Notes: generated from the sequence alone by a model not told the origin. A stretch of 64,000 nt of DNA from Auanema rhodensis (GCA_964057225.1 OZ059900.1:21157638-21221637), one strand, 5' to 3'. Counted from the stretch's first letter, positions 49,961-64,000 are shown. Program-made: numbers and translations.

Positions 49961-52900
49961 TACAAAAACACAGTATTTTCCATGAGAAATATTTTATTAT
50001 GCTGGAAAACCAGTTTTTGGAAATTTCGCTGTAAACAAGGTTTTGACTTACGATTTCATGTGTTCAAACTCATGCAATGTCAATGAAACCTAGCTCAAAA
50101 TTGTTCGTACAACGTCTAGTTCCACTTTCACGACAAAAAAACAGGGGTTAGAAAATTAAGGAAATTAGCATATTCTGAGGGCACGCCCCTTATGGCTAAT
50201 ATTGATTAAATCGATTTTTGTTCATATGAGTCGTCAAATGCAACGAATTTCAGCGTGTTACATACTAAAATGAAGCATTTTACATGCTGAACACTAGAAA
50301 AATACAAAAACACAGTATTTTCCATGAGAAATATTTTATTATGCTGGAAAACCAGTTTTTGGAAATTTCGCTGTAAACAAGGTTTTGACTTACGATTTCA
50401 TGTGTTCAAACTCATGCAATGTCAATGAAACCTAGCTCAAAATTGTTCGTACAACGTCTAGTCCCACTTTCACGACAAAAAAACAGGGGTTAGAAAATTA
50501 AGGAAATTAGCATATTCTGAGGGCACGCCCCTTATGGCTAATATTGATTAAATCGATTTTTGTTCATATGAGTCGTCAAATGCAACGAATTTCAGCGTGT
50601 TACATACTAAAATGAAGCATTTTACATGCTGAACACTAGAAAAATACAAAAACACAGTATTTCCCATGAGAAATATTTTATTATGCTGGAAAACCAGTTT
50701 TTGGAAATTTCGCTGTAAACAAGGTTTTGACTTACGATTTCATGTGTTCAAACTCATGCAATGTCAATGAAACCTAGCTCAAAATCGTTCGTACAACGTC
50801 TAGTTCCACTTTCACGACAAAAAAACAGGGGTTAGAAAATTAAGGAAATTAGCATATTCTGAGGGCACGCCCCTTATGGCTAATATTGATTAAATCGATT
50901 TTTGTTCATATGAGTCGTCAAATGCAACGAATTTCAGCGTGTTACATACTAAAATGAAGCATTTTACATGCTGAAAACTAGAAAAATACAAAAACACAGT
51001 ATTTCCCATGAGAAATATTTTATTATGCTGGAAAACCAGTTTTTGGAAATTTCGCTGTAAACAAGGTTTTGACTTACGATTTCATGTGTTCAAACTCATG
51101 CAATGTCAATGAAACCTAGCTCAAAATTGTTCGTACAACGTCTAGTTCCACTTTCACGACAAAAAAACAGGGGTTAGAAAATTAAGGAAATTAGCATATT
51201 CTGAGGGCACGCCCCTTATGGCTAATATTGATTAAATCGATTTTTGTTCATATGAGTCGTCAAATGCAACGAATTTCAGCGTGTTACATACTAAAATGAA
51301 GCATTTTACATGCTGAACACTAGAAAAATACAAAAACACAGTATTTCCCATGAGAAATATTTTATTATGCTGGAAAACCAGTTTTTGGAAATTTCGCTGT
51401 AAACAAGGTTTTGACTTACGATTTCATGTGTTCAAACTCATGCAATGTCAATGAAACCTAGCTCAAAATTGTTTGTACAACGTCTAGTTCCACTTTCACG
51501 ACAAAAAAACAGGGGTTAGAAAATTAAGGGAATTAGCATATTCTGAGGGCACGCCCCTTATGGCTAATATTGATTAAATCGATTTTTGTTCATATGAGTC
51601 GTCAAATGCAACGAATTTCAGCGTGTTACATACTAAAATGAAGCATTTTACATGCTGAACACTAGAAAAATACAAAAACACAGTATTTCCCATGAGAAAT
51701 ATTTTATTATGCTGGAAAACCAGTTTTTGGAAATTTCGCTGTAAACAAGGTTTTGACTTACGATTTCATGTGTTCAAACTCATGCAATGTCAATGAAACC
51801 TAGCTCAAAATTGTTTGTACAACGTCTAGTCCCACTTTCACGACAAAAAAACAGGGGTTAGAAAATTAAGGAAATTAGCATATTCTGAGGGCACGCCCCT
51901 TATGGCTAATATTGATTAAATCGATTTTTGTTCATATGAGTCGTCAAATGCAACGAATTTCAGCGTGTTACATACTAAAATGAAGCATTTTACATGCTGA
52001 ACACTAGAAAAATACAAAAACACAGTATTTCCCATGAGAAATATTTTATTATGCTGGAAAACCAGTTTTTGGAAATTTCGCTGTAAACAAGGTTTTGACT
52101 TACGATTTCATGTGTTCAAACTCATGCAATGTCAATGAAACCTAGCTCAAAATTGTTCGTACAACGTCTAGTTCCACTTTCACGACAAAAAAACAGGGGT
52201 TAGAAAATTAAGGAAATTAGCATATTCTGAGGGCACGCCCCTTATGGCTAATATTGATTAAATCGATTTTTGTTCATATGAGTCGTCAAATGCAACGAAT
52301 TTCAGCGTGTTACATACTAAAGTGAAGCATTTTACATGCTGAACACTAGAAAAATACAAAAACACTGTATTTCCCATGAGAAATATTTTATTATGCTGGA
52401 AAACCAGTTTTTGGAAATTTCGCTGTAAACAAGGTTTTGACTTACGATTTCATGTGTTCAAACTCATGCAATGTCAATGAAACCTAGCTCAAAATTGTTC
52501 GTACAACGTCTAGTTCCACTTTCACGACAAAAAAACAGGAGTTAGAAAATTAAGGGAATTAGCATATTCTGAGGGCACGCCCCTTATGGCTAATATTGAT
52601 TAAATCGATTTTTGTTCATATGAGTCGTCAAATGCAACGAATTTCAGCGTGTTACATACTAAAATGAAGCATTTCACATGCTGAACACTAGAAAAATACA
52701 AAAACACAGTATTTCCCATGAGAAATATTTTATTATGCTGGAAAACCAGTTTTTGGAAATTTCGCTGTAAACAAGGTTTTGACTTACGATTTCATGTGTT
52801 CAAACTCATGCAATGTCAATGAAACCTAGCTCAAAATTGTTCGTACAACGTCTAGTTCCACTTTCACGACAAAAAAACAGGGGTTAGAAAATTAAGGGAA

Positions 52901-55172
52901 TTAGCATATTCTGAGGGTACGCCCCTTATGGCTAATATTGATTAAATCGATTTTTGTTCATATGAGTCGTCAAATGCAACGAATTTCAGCGTGTTACATA
53001 CTAAAATGAAGCATTTTACATGCTGAACACTAGAAAAATACAAAAACACAGTATTTCCCATGAGAAATATTTTATTATGCTGGAAAACCAGTTTTTGGAA
53101 ATTTCGCTGTAAACAAGGTTTTGACTTACGATTTCATGTGTTCAAACTCATGCAATGTCAATGAAACCTAGCTCAAAATTGTTCGTACAACGTCTAGTCC
53201 CACTTTCACGACAAAAAAACAGGAGTTAGAAAATTAAGGAAATTAGCATATTCTGAGGGCACGCCCCTTATAGCTAATATTGATTAAATCGATTTTTGTT
53301 CATATGAGTCGTCAAATGCAACGAATTTCAGCGTGTTACATACTAAAATGAAGCATTTTACATGCTGAACACTAGAAAAATACAAAAACACAGTATTTCC
53401 CATGAGAAATATTTTATTATGCTGGAAAACCAGTTTTTGGAAATTTCGCTGTAAACAAGGTTTTGACTTACGATTTCATGTGTTCAAACTCATGCAATGT
53501 CAATGAAACCTAGCTCAAAATTGTTCGTACAACGTCTAGTTCCACTTTCACGACAAAAAAACAGGGGTTAGAAAATTAAGGGAATTAGCATATTCTGAGG
53601 GCACGCCCCTTATGGCTAATATTGATTAAATCGATTTTTGTTCATATGAGTCGTCAAATGCAACGAATTTCAGCGTGTTACATACTAAAATGAAGCATTT
53701 TACATGCTGAACACTAGAAAAATACAAAAACACAGTATTTCCCATGAGAAATATTTTATTATGCTGGAAAACCAGTTTTTGGAAATTTCGCTGTAAACAA
53801 GGTTTTGACTTACGATTTCATGTGTTCAAACTCATGCAATGTCAATGAAACCTAGCTCAAAATTGTTCGTACAACGTCTAGTTCCACTTTCACGACAAAA
53901 AAACAGGGGTTAGAAAATTAAGGGAATTAGCATATTCTGAGGGCACGCCCCTTATGGCTAATATTGATTAAATCGATTTTTGTTCATATGAGTCGTCAAA
54001 TGCAACGAATTTCAGCGTGTTACATACTAAAATGAAGCATTTTACATGCTGAACACTAGAAAAATACAAAAACACAGTATTTTCCATGAGAAATATTTTA
54101 TTATGCTGGAAAACCAGTTTTTGGAAATTTCGCTGTAAACAAGGTTTTGACTTACGATTTCATGTGTTCAAACTCATGCAATGTCAATGAAACCTAGCTC
54201 AAAATTGTTCGTACAACGTCTAGTTCCACTTTCACGACAAAAAAACAGGGGTTAGAAAATTAAGGGAATTAGCATATTCTGAGGGCACGCCCCTTATGGC
54301 TAATATTGATTAAATCGATTTTTGTTCATATGAGTCGTCAAATGCAACGAATTTCAGCGTGTTACATACTAAAATGAAGCATTTTACATGCTGAACACTA
54401 GAAAAATACAAAAACACAGTATTTCCCATGAGAAATATTTTATTATGCTGGAAAACCAGTTTTTGGAAATTTCGCTGTAAACAAGGTTTTGACTTACGAT
54501 TTCATGTGTTCAAACTCATGCAATGTCAATGAAACCTAGCTCAAAATTGTTCGTACAACGTCTAGTTCCACTTTCACGACAAAAAAACAGGGGTTAGAAA
54601 ATTAAGGGAATTAGCATATTCTGAGGGCACGCCCCTTATGGCTAATATTGATTAAATCGATTTTTGTTCATATGAGTCGTCAAATGCAACGAATTTCAGC
54701 GTGTTACATACTAAAATGAAGCATTTTACATGCTGAACACTAGAAAAATACAAAAACACAGTATTTTCCATGAGAAATATTTTATTATGCTGGAAAACCA
54801 GTTTTTGGAAATTTCGCTGTAAACAAGGTTTTGACTTACGATTTCATGTGTTCAAACTCATGCAATGTCAATGAAACCTAGCTCAAAATTGTTCGTACAA
54901 CGTCTAGTCCCACTTTCACGACAAAAAAACAGGGGTTAGAAAATTAAGGAAATTAGCATATTCTGAGGGCACGCCCCTTATGGCTAATATTGATTAAATC
55001 GATTTTTGTTCATATGAGTCGTCAAATGCAACGAATTTCAGCGTGTTACATACTAAAATGAAGCATTTTACATGCTGAACACTAGAAAAATACAAAAACA
55101 CAGTATTTCCCATGAGAAATATTTTATTATGCTGGAAAACCAGTTTTTGGAAATTTCGCTGTAAACAAGGTT
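49718..55172 (-). repeat. 16-monomer HOR, copy 2 (5455 bp)
   Basis: Tandem copy of 44263-49717 with the same order of TTCCAC/TCCCAC, AAGGGAA/AAGGAAA and TTTCCC/TTTTCC states through about 55.1 kb. One mismatch is at about 49975 (TTTTCC here, TTTCCC in copy 1). A private AAAATCGTTCG lies near 50785. Beyond about 55.2 kb the states no longer match. Confidence 0.85.
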
Positions 55173-58100
55173 TTGACTTACGATTTCATGTGTTCAAACT
55201 CATGCAATGTCAATGAAACCTAGCTCAAAATTGTTCGTACAACGTCTAGTTCCACTTTCACGACAAAAAAACAGGGGTTAGAAAATTAAGGAAATTAGCA
55301 TATTCTGAGGGCACGCCCCTTATGGCTAATATTGATTAAATCGATTTTTGTTCATATGAGTCGTCAAATGCAACGAATTTCAGCGTGTTACATACTAAAA
55401 TGAAGCATTTCACATGCTGAACACTAGAAAAATACAAAAACACAGTATTTCCCATGAGAAATATTTTATTATGCTGGAAAACCAGTTTTTGGAAATTTCG
55501 CTGTAAACAAGGTTTTGACTTACGATTTCATGTGTTCAAACTCATGCAATGTCAATGAAACCTAGCTCAAAATTGTTCGTACAACGTCTAGTTCCACTTT
55601 CACGACAAAAAAACAGGGGTTAGAAAATTAAGGAAATTAGCATATTCTGAGGGCACGCCCCTTATGGCTAATATTGATTAAATCGATTTTTGTTCATATG
55701 AGTCGTCAAATGCAACGAATTTCAGCGTGTTACATACTAAAATGAAGCATTTCACATGCTGAACACTAGAAAAATACAAAAACACAGTATTTCCCATGAG
55801 AAATATTTTATTATGCTGGAAAACCAGTTTTTGGAAATTTCGCTGTAAACAAGGTTTTGACTTACGATTTCATGTGTTCAAACTCATGCAATGTCAATGA
55901 AACCTAGCTCAAAATTGTTCGTACAACGTCTAGTTCCACTTTCACGACAAAAAAACAGGGGTTAGAAAATTAAGGAAATTAGCATATTCTGAGGGCACGC
56001 CCCTTATGGCTAATATTGATTAAATCGATTTTTGTTCATATGAGTCGTCAAATGCAACGAATTTCAGCGTGTTACATACTAAAATGAAGCATTTTACATG
56101 CTGAACACTAGAAAAATACAAAAACACAGTATTTCCCATGAGAAATATTTTATTATGCTGGAAAACCAGTTTTTGGAAATTTCGCTGTAAACAAGGTTTT
56201 GACTTACGATTTCATGTGTTCAAACTCATGCAATGTCAATGAAACCTAGCTCAAAATTGTTCGTACAACGTCTAGTTCCACTTTCACGACAAAAAAACAG
56301 GGGTTAGAAAATTAAGGAAATTAGCATATTCTGAGGGCACGCCCCTTATGGCTAATATTGATTAAATCGATTTTTGTTCATATGAGTCGTCAAATGCAAC
56401 GAATTTCAGCGTGTTACATACTAAAATGAAGCATTTTACATGCTGAACACTAGAAAAATACAAAAACACAGTATTTCCCATGAGAAATATTTTATTATGC
56501 TGGAAAACCAGTTTTTGGAAATTTCGCTGTAAACAAGGTTTTGACTTACGATTTCATGTGTTCAAACTCATGCAATGTCAATGAAACCTAGCTCAAAATT
56601 GTTCGTACAACGTCTAGTTCCACTTTCACGACAAAAAAACAGGGGTTAGAAAATTAAGGAAATTAGCATATTCTGAGGGCACGCCCCTTATGGCTAATAT
56701 TGATTAAATCGATTTTTGTTCATATGAGTCGTCAAATGCAACGAATTTCAGCGTGTTACATACTAAAATGAAGCATTTTACATGCTGAACACTAGAAAAA
56801 TACAAAAACACAGTATTTTCCATGAGAAATATTTTATTATGCTGGAAAACCAGTTTTTGGAAATTTCGCTGTAAACAAGGTTTTGACTTACGATTTCATG
56901 TGTTCAAACTCATGCAATGTCAATGAAACCTAGCTCAAAATTGTTCGTACAACGTCTAGTCCCACTTTCACGACAAAAAAACAGGGGTTAGAAAATTAAG
57001 GAAATTAGCATATTCTGAGGGCACGCCCCTTATGGCTAATATTGATTAAATCGATTTTTGTTCATATGAGTCGTCAAATGCAACGAATTTCAGCGTGTTA
57101 CATACTAAAATGAAGCATTTTACATGCTGAACACTAGAAAAATACAAAAACACAGTATTTCCCATGAGAAATATTTTATTATGCTGGAAAACCAGTTTTT
57201 GGAAATTTCGCTGTAAACAAGGTTTTGACTTACGATTTCATGTGTTCAAACTCATGCAATGTCAATGAAACCTAGCTCAAAATTGTTCGTACAACGTCTA
57301 GTTCCACTTTCACGACAAAAAAACAGGGGTTAGAAAATTAAGGAAATTAGCATATTCTGAGGGCACGCCCCTTATGGCTAATATTGATTAAATCGATTTT
57401 TGTTCATATGAGTCGTCAAATGCAACGAATTTCAGCGTGTTACATACTAAAATGAAGCATTTTACATGCTGAAAACTAGAAAAATACAAAAACACAGTAT
57501 TTCCCATGAGAAATATTTTATTATGCTGGAAAACCAGTTTTTGGAAATTTCGCTGTAAACAAGGTTTTGACTTACGATTTCATGTGTTCAAACTCATGCA
57601 ATGTCAATGAAACCTAGCTCAAAATTGTTCGTACAACGTCTAGTTCCACTTTCACGACAAAAAAACAGGGGTTAGAAAATTAAGGAAATTAGCATATTCT
57701 GAGGGCACGCCCCTTATGGCTAATATTGATTAAATCGATTTTTGTTCATATGAGTCGTCAAATGCAACGAATTTCAGCGTGTTACATACTAAAATGAAGC
57801 ATTTTACATGCTGAACACTAGAAAAATACAAAAACACAGTATTTCCCATGAGAAATATTTTATTATGCTGGAAAACCAGTTTTTGGAAATTTCGCTGTAA
57901 ACAAGGTTTTGACTTACGATTTCATGTGTTCAAACTCATGCAATGTCAATGAAACCTAGCTCAAAATTGTTCGTACAACGTCTAGTTCCACTTTCACGAC
58001 AAAAAAACAGGGGTTAGAAAATTAAGGGAATTAGCATATTCTGAGGGCACGCCCCTTATGGCTAATATTGATTAAATCGATTTTTGTTCATATGAGTCGT

Positions 58101-61100
58101 CAAATGCAACGAATTTCAGCGTGTTACATACTAAAATGAAGCATTTTACATGCTGAACACTAGAAAAATACAAAAACACAGTATTTCCCATGAGAAATAT
58201 TTTATTATGCTGGAAAACCAGTTTTTGGAAATTTCGCTGTAAACAAGGTTTTGACTTACGATTTCATGTGTTCAAACTCATGCAATGTCAATGAAACCTA
58301 GCTCAAAATTGTTCGTACAACGTCTAGTTCCACTTTCACGACAAAAAAACAGGGGTTAGAAAATTAAGGGAATTAGCATATTCTGAGGGCACGCCCCTTA
58401 TGGCTAATATTGATTAAATCGATTTTTGTTCATATGAGTCGTCAAATGCAACGAATTTCAGCGTGTTACATACTAAAATGAAGCATTTTACATGCTGAAC
58501 ACTAGAAAAATACAAAAACACAGTATTTTCCATGAGAAATATTTTATTATGCTGGAAAACCAGTTTTTGGAAATTTCGCTGTAAACAAGGTTTTGACTTA
58601 CGATTTCATGTGTTCAAACTCATGCAATGTCAATGAAACCTAGCTCAAAATTGTTCGTACAACGTCTAGTCCCACTTTCACGACAAAAAAACAGGGGTTA
58701 GAAAATTAAGGAAATTAGCATATTCTGAGGGCACGCCCCTTATGGCTAATATTGATTAAATCGATTTTTGTTCATATGAGTCGTCAAATGCAACGAATTT
58801 CAGCGTGTTACATACTAAAATGAAGCATTTTACATGCTGAACACTAGAAAAATACAAAAACACAGTATTTCCCATGAGAAATATGTTATTATGCTGGAAA
58901 ACCAGTTTTTGGAAATTTCGCTGTAAACAAGGTTTTGACTTACGATTTCATGTGTTCAAACTCATGCAATGTCAATGAAACCTAGCTCAAAATTGTTCGT
59001 ACAACGTCTAGTTCCACTTTCACGACAAAAAAACAGGGGTTAGAAAATTAAGGAAATTAGCATATTCTGAGGGCACGCCCCTTATGGCTAATATTGATTA
59101 AATCGATTTTTGTTCATATGAGTCGTCAAATGCAACGAATTTCAGCGTGTTACATACTAAAATGAAGCATTTCACATGCTGAACACTAGAAAAATACAAA
59201 AACACAGTATTTCCCATGAGAAATATTTTATTATGCTGGAAAACCAGTTTTTGGAAATTTCGCTGTAAACAAGGTTTTGACTTACGATTTCATGTGTTCA
59301 AACTCATGCAATGTCAATGAAACCTAGCTCAAAATTGTTCGTACAACGTCTAGTTCCACTTTCACGACAAAAAAACAGGGGTTAGAAAATTAAGGAAATT
59401 AGCATATTCTGAGGGCACGCCCCTTATGGCTAATATTGATTAAATCGATTTTTGTTCATATGAGTCGTCAAATGCAACGAATTTCAGCGTGTTACATACT
59501 AAAATGAAGCATTTCACATGCTGAACACTAGAAAAATACAAAAACACAGTATTTCCCATGAGAAATATTTTATTATGCTGGAAAACCAGTTTTTGGAAAT
59601 TTCGCTGTAAACAAGGTTTTGACTTACGATTTCATGTGTTCAAACTCATGCAATGTCAATGAAACCTAGCTCAAAATTGTTCGTACAACGTCTAGTTCCA
59701 CTTTCACGACAAAAAAACAGGGGTTAGAAAATTAAGGAAATTAGCATATTCTGAGGGCACGCCCCTTATGGCTAATATTGATTAAATCGATTTTTGTTCA
59801 TATGAGTCGTCAAATGCAACGAATTTCAGCGTGTTACATACTAAAATGAAGCATTTCACATGCTGAACACTAGAAAAATACAAAAACACAGTATTTCCCA
59901 TGAGAAATATTTTATTATGCTGGAAAACCAGTTTTTGGAAATTTCGCTGTAAACAAGGTTTTGACTTACGATTTCATGTGTTCAAACTCATGCAATGTCA
60001 ATGAAACCTAGCTCAAAATTGTTCGTACAACGTCTAGTTCCACTTTCACGACAAAAAAACAGGGGTTAGAAAATTAAGGAAATTAGCATATTCTGAGGGC
60101 ACGCCCCTTATGGCTAATATTGATTAAATCGATTTTTGTTCATATGAGTCGTCAAATGCAACGAATTTCAGCGTGTTACATACTAAAATGAAGCATTTTA
60201 CATGCTGAACACTAGAAAAATACAAAAACACAGTATTTCCCATGAGAAATATTTTATTATGCTGGAAAACCAGTTTTTGGAAATTTCGCTGTAAACAAGG
60301 TTTTGACTTACGATTTCATGTGTTCAAACTCATGCAATGTCAATGAAACCTAGCTCAAAATTGTTCGTACAACGTCTAGTTCCACTTTCACGACAAAAAA
60401 ACAGGGGTTAGAAAATTAAGGGAATTAGCATATTCTGAGGGCACGCCCCTTATGGCTAATATTGATTAAATCGATTTTTGTTCATATGAGTCGTCAAATG
60501 CAACGAATTTCAGCGTGTTACATACTAAAATGAAGCATTTTACATGCTGAACACTAGAAAAATACAAAAACACAGTATTTCCCATGAGAAATATTTTATT
60601 ATGCTGGAAAACCAGTTTTTGGAAATTTCGCTGTAAACAAGGTTTTGACTTACGATTTCATGTGTTCAAACTCATGCAATGTCAATGAAACCTAGCTCAA
60701 AATTGTTCGTACAACGTCTAGTTCCACTTTCACGACAAAAAAACAGGGGTTAGAAAATTAAGGGAATTAGCATATTCTGAGGGCACGCCCCTTATGGCTA
60801 ATATTGATTAAATCGATTTTTGTTCATATGAGTCGTCAAATGCAACGAATTTCAGCGTGTTACATACTAAAATGAAGCATTTTACATGCTGAACACTAGA
60901 AAAATACAAAAACACAGTATTTTCCATGAGAAATATTTTATTATGCTGGAAAACCAGTTTTTGGAAATTTCGCTGTAAACAAGGTTTTGACTTACGATTT
61001 CATGTGTTCAAACTCATGCAATGTCAATGAAACCTAGCTCAAAATTGTTCGTACAACGTCTAGTTCCACTTTCACGACAAAAAAACAGGGGTTAGAAAAT

Positions 61101-64000
61101 TAAGGGAATTAGCATATTCTGAGGGCACGCCCCTTATGGCTAATATTGATTAAATCGATTTTTGTTCATATGAGTCGTCAAATGCAACGAATTTCAGCGT
61201 GTTACATACTAAAATGAAGCATTTTACATGCTGAACACTAGAAAAATACAAAAACACAGTATTTCCCATGAGAAATATTTTATTATGCTGGAAAACCAGT
61301 TTTTGGAAATTTCGCTGTAAACAAGGTTTTGACTTACGATTTCATGTGTTCAAACTCATGCAATGTCAATGAAACCTAGCTCAAAATTGTTCGTACAACG
61401 TCTAGTTCCACTTTCACGACAAAAAAACAGGGGTTAGAAAATTAAGGGAATTAGCATATTCTGAGGGCACGCCCCTTATGGCTAATATTGATTAAATCGA
61501 TTTTTGTTCATATGAGTCGTCAAATGCAACGAATTTCAGCGTGTTACATACTAAAATGAAGCATTTTACATGCTGAACACTAGAAAAATACAAAAACACA
61601 GTATTTTCCATGAGAAATATTTTATTATGCTGGAAAACCAGTTTTTGGAAATTTCGCTGTAAACAAGGTTTTGACTTACGATTTCATGTGTTCAAACTCA
61701 TGCAATGTCAATGAAACCTAGCTCAAAATTGTTCGTACAACGTCTAGTTCCACTTTCACGACAAAAAAACAGGGGTTAGAAAATTAAGGAAATTAGCATA
61801 TTCTGAGGGCACGCCCCTTATGGCTAATATTGATTAAATCGATTTTTGTTCATATGAGTCGTCAAATGCAACGAATTTCAGCGTGTTACATACTAAAATG
61901 AAGCATTTTACATGCTGAACACTAGAAAAATACAAAAACACAGTATTTCCCATGAGAAATATTTTATTATGCTGGAAAACCAGTTTTTGGAAATTTCGCT
62001 GTAAACAAGGTTTTGACTTACGATTTCATGTGTTCAAACTCATGCAATGTCAATGAAACCTAGCTCAAAATTGTTCGTACAACGTCTAGTTCCACTTTCA
62101 CGACAAAAAAACAGGGGTTAGAAAATTAAGGGAATTAGCATATTCTGAGGGCACGCCCCTTATGGCTAATATTGATTAAATCGATTTTTGTTCATATGAG
62201 TCGTCAAATGCAACGAATTTCAGCGTGTTACATACTAAAATGAAGCATTTTACATGCTGAACACTAGAAAAATACAAAAACACAGTATTTCCCATGAGAA
62301 ATATTTTATTATGCTGGAAAACCAGTTTTTGGAAATTTCGCTGTAAACAAGGTTTTGACTTACGATTTCATGTGTTCAAACTCATGCAATGTCAATGAAA
62401 CCTAGCTCAAAATTGTTCGTACAACGTCTAGTTCCACTTTCACGACAAAAAAACAGGGGTTAGAAAATTAAGGAAATTAGCATATTCTGAGGGCACGCCC
62501 CTTATGGCTAATATTGATTAAATCGATTTTTGTTCATATGAGTCGTCAAATGCAACGAATTTCAGCGTGTTACATACTAAAATGAAGCATTTTACATGCT
62601 GAACACTAGAAAAATACAAAAAACACAGTATTTCCCATGAGAAATATTTTATTATGCTGGAAAACCAGTTTTGGAAATTTCGCTGTAAACAAGGTTTTGA
62701 CTTACGATTTCATGTGTTCAAACTCATGCAATGTCAATGAAACCTAGCTCAAAATTGTTCGTACAACGTCTAGTTCCACTTTCACGACAAAAAAACAGGG
62801 GTTAGAAAATTAAGGAAATTAGCATATTCTGAGGGCACGCCCCTTATGGCTAATATTGATTAAATCGATTTTTGTTCATATGAGTCGTCAAATGCAACGA
62901 ATTTCAGCGTGTTACATACTAAAATGAAGCATTTTACATGCTGAACACTAGAAAAATACAAAAACACAGTATTTCCCATGAGAAATATTTTATTATGCTG
63001 GAAAACCAGTTTTTGGAAATTTCGCTGTAAACAAGGTTTTGACTTACGATTTCATGTGTTCAAACTCATGCAATGTCAATGAAACCTAGCTCAAAATTGT
63101 TCGTACAACGTCTAGTTCCACTTTCACGACAAAAAAACAGGGGTTAGAAAATTAAGGAAATTAGCATATTCTGAGGGCACGCCCCTTATGGCTAATATTG
63201 ATTAAATCGATTTTTGTTCATATGAGTCGTCAAATGCAACGAATTTCAGCGTGTTACATACTAAAATGAAGCATTTTACATGCTGAACACTAGAAAAATA
63301 CAAAAACACAGTATTTTCCATGAGAAATATTTTATTATGCTGGAAAACCAGTTTTTGGAAATTTCGCTGTAAACAAGGTTTTGACTTACGATTTCATGTG
63401 TTCAAACTCATGCAATGTCAATGAAACCTAGCTCAAAATTGTTCGTACAACGTCTAGTCCACTTTCACGACAAAAAAACAGGGGTTAGAAAATTAAGGAA
63501 ATTAGCATATTCTGAGGGCACGCCCCTTATGGCTAATATTGATTAAATCGATTTTTGTTCATATGAGTCGTCAAATGCAACGAATTTCAGCGTGTTACAT
63601 ACTAAAATGAAGCATTTTACATGCTGAACACTAGAAAAATACAAAAACACAGTATTTCCCATGAGAAATATTTTATTATGCTGGAAAACCAGTTTTTGGA
63701 AATTTCGCTGTAAACAAGGTTTTGACTTACGATTTCATGTGTTCAAACTCATGCAATGTCAATGAAACCTAGCTCAAAATTGTTCGTACAACGTCTAGTT
63801 CCACTTTCACGACAAAAAAACAGGGGTTAGAAAATTAAGGAAATTAGCATATTCTGAGGGCACGCCCCTTATGGCTAATATTGATTAAATCGATTTTTGT
63901 TCATATGAGTCGTCAAATGCAACGAATTTCAGCGTGTTACATACTAAAATGAAGCATTTTACATGCTGAAAACTAGAAAAATACAAAAACACAGTATTTC
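55173..64000 (-). repeat. Less regular minus array to the window end
   Basis: About 26 monomers built from the same types as the 16-mer but in other orders. A short module (TTTTCC, TCCCAC, TTTCCC, TTCCAC, then GAAAACTA) seen at 44.9-45.5 and 50.3-51.0 kb recurs at 56.8-57.5 and 63.3-64.0 kb, so the GAAAACTA marker is spaced 16, 19 and 19 monomers apart. TTTCACATG monomers form local runs of two (55.4-55.8 kb) and three (59.2-59.9 kb). An alternating AAGGGAA/TTTTCC dimer lies at 60.4-61.6 kb, like 48.1-49.3 kb. A private ATATGTTATT is near 58886. Three 1 bp indels lie at 62.6-63.5 kb. Confidence 0.75.

Larger units (their letters stand above)
1..64000. repeat. 342 bp satellite DNA array filling the window
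   Basis: The same 342 bp unit recurs head to tail from the first to the last base, for example with the identical TGTTTTTG start at 1, 343, 685, 1027 and 1369. The count closes exactly: 111 monomers plus seven 3 bp insertions account for 1-37983, 11 monomers for 39519-43280, and 60 monomers minus two 17 bp deletions and a net 1 bp loss for 43497-63981. Copies differ mostly by a few recurring substitutions. Composition is about 34% G+C with T-runs and A-runs. No unique sequence interrupts the array, and both ends are cut by the window. The family is not one I recognise. Its homogeneity, AT-richness and HOR structure fit a eukaryotic centromeric or pericentromeric satellite; that location is inference. 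Confidence 0.98.
43497..64000 (-). repeat. Minus-orientation block: 60 monomers to the window end
   Basis: TACAAAAAC recurs every 342 bp from 43497 to 63982. The total of 20485 bp equals 60 monomers minus two 17 bp deletions and a net 1 bp loss. All units are the reverse complement of the reference monomer. Variants read here as AAGGGAA or AAGGAAA, TTCCAC or TCCCAC, TTTCCC or TTTTCC before ATGAG, and TTTACATG or TTTCACATG. The GTATTA, GTAGGA, T6AG, T9AG and TGCG states of the plus blocks were not seen here. Confidence 0.95.

Noticed and set aside
1-64000. CRISPR-like regular repetition
   Set aside because: There are no unique spacers. The whole 342 bp unit repeats, with no short repeat plus variable spacer pattern and no cas genes.
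1-64000. Transposable element or LTR ends inside the array
   Set aside because: No terminal repeats, target-site duplications, polypurine tract, reverse transcriptase or transposase frames were found. The inverted segments are satellite monomers, not element ends.
43497-64000. Perfect long palindrome centred on 43496/43497
   Set aside because: Mirror positions next to the joint do not share diagnostic states. The matching order starts about 4.2 kb into the minus block, so this is not a recent perfect palindrome.
1-64000. Primate alpha satellite or the fly 359 bp satellite
   Set aside because: Unit length and sequence do not match what I know of either. The 342 bp length is only numerically twice the alpha satellite unit, and no proper CENP-B box is present.

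Overview
The whole window is one satellite DNA array. Every base belongs to a tandem repeat with a 342 bp monomer, about 34% G+C by hand count on the copy at 343-684. There are 185 complete monomers (111 + 3 + 11 + 60 in four blocks) plus partial ones at block ends. No gene, RNA gene, transposon or single-copy sequence is visible, and the array runs off both ends of the window. Long, homogeneous, AT-rich arrays with layered higher-order repeats (HORs) are typical of eukaryotic centromeric or pericentromeric heterochromatin. I do not recognise the monomer family and cannot name the organism from the sequence.

Layout by orientation (plus = the orientation of the copy at position 1): plus 1-38199; minus 38200-39294; plus 39293-43496; minus 43497-64000. 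The joints at 38199/38200 and 43496/43497 are the same joint at base level. The joint at 39293-39294 is a different one, with a 2 bp overlap.

Layout by monomer type: linked diagnostic variants show HOR domains that change along the array. 1369-6156 holds two copies of a 7-monomer unit (2394 bp). 7867-14025 holds two copies of a 9-monomer unit (3078 and 3081 bp). 14710-17790 and 27379-30459 are two distant copies of a 9-monomer module. 17449-27036 holds two nearly identical copies of a 14-monomer unit (4794 bp). At about 31.8-32.0 kb the variant set changes to a second plus-strand domain with 4-mer and 5-mer repeats; 39.5-43.5 kb is a shortened collinear copy of that domain. In the minus block, 44263-55172 holds two copies of a 16-monomer unit (5455 bp) marked by a 17 bp deletion, followed by a less regular stretch to the window end.

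The same ordered run of monomer variants occurs on both sides of the main inversion, in opposite orientation. The two arms therefore appear to descend from one ordered array by inverted duplication, followed by separate local amplification. The only two noticeable ORFs (69 and 65 codons) exist because single substitutions remove a stop codon that the other copies carry, so they are not genes. The main things worth checking are whether the orientation switches are real rather than assembly artefacts, and whether they mark a centromere-related domain boundary.
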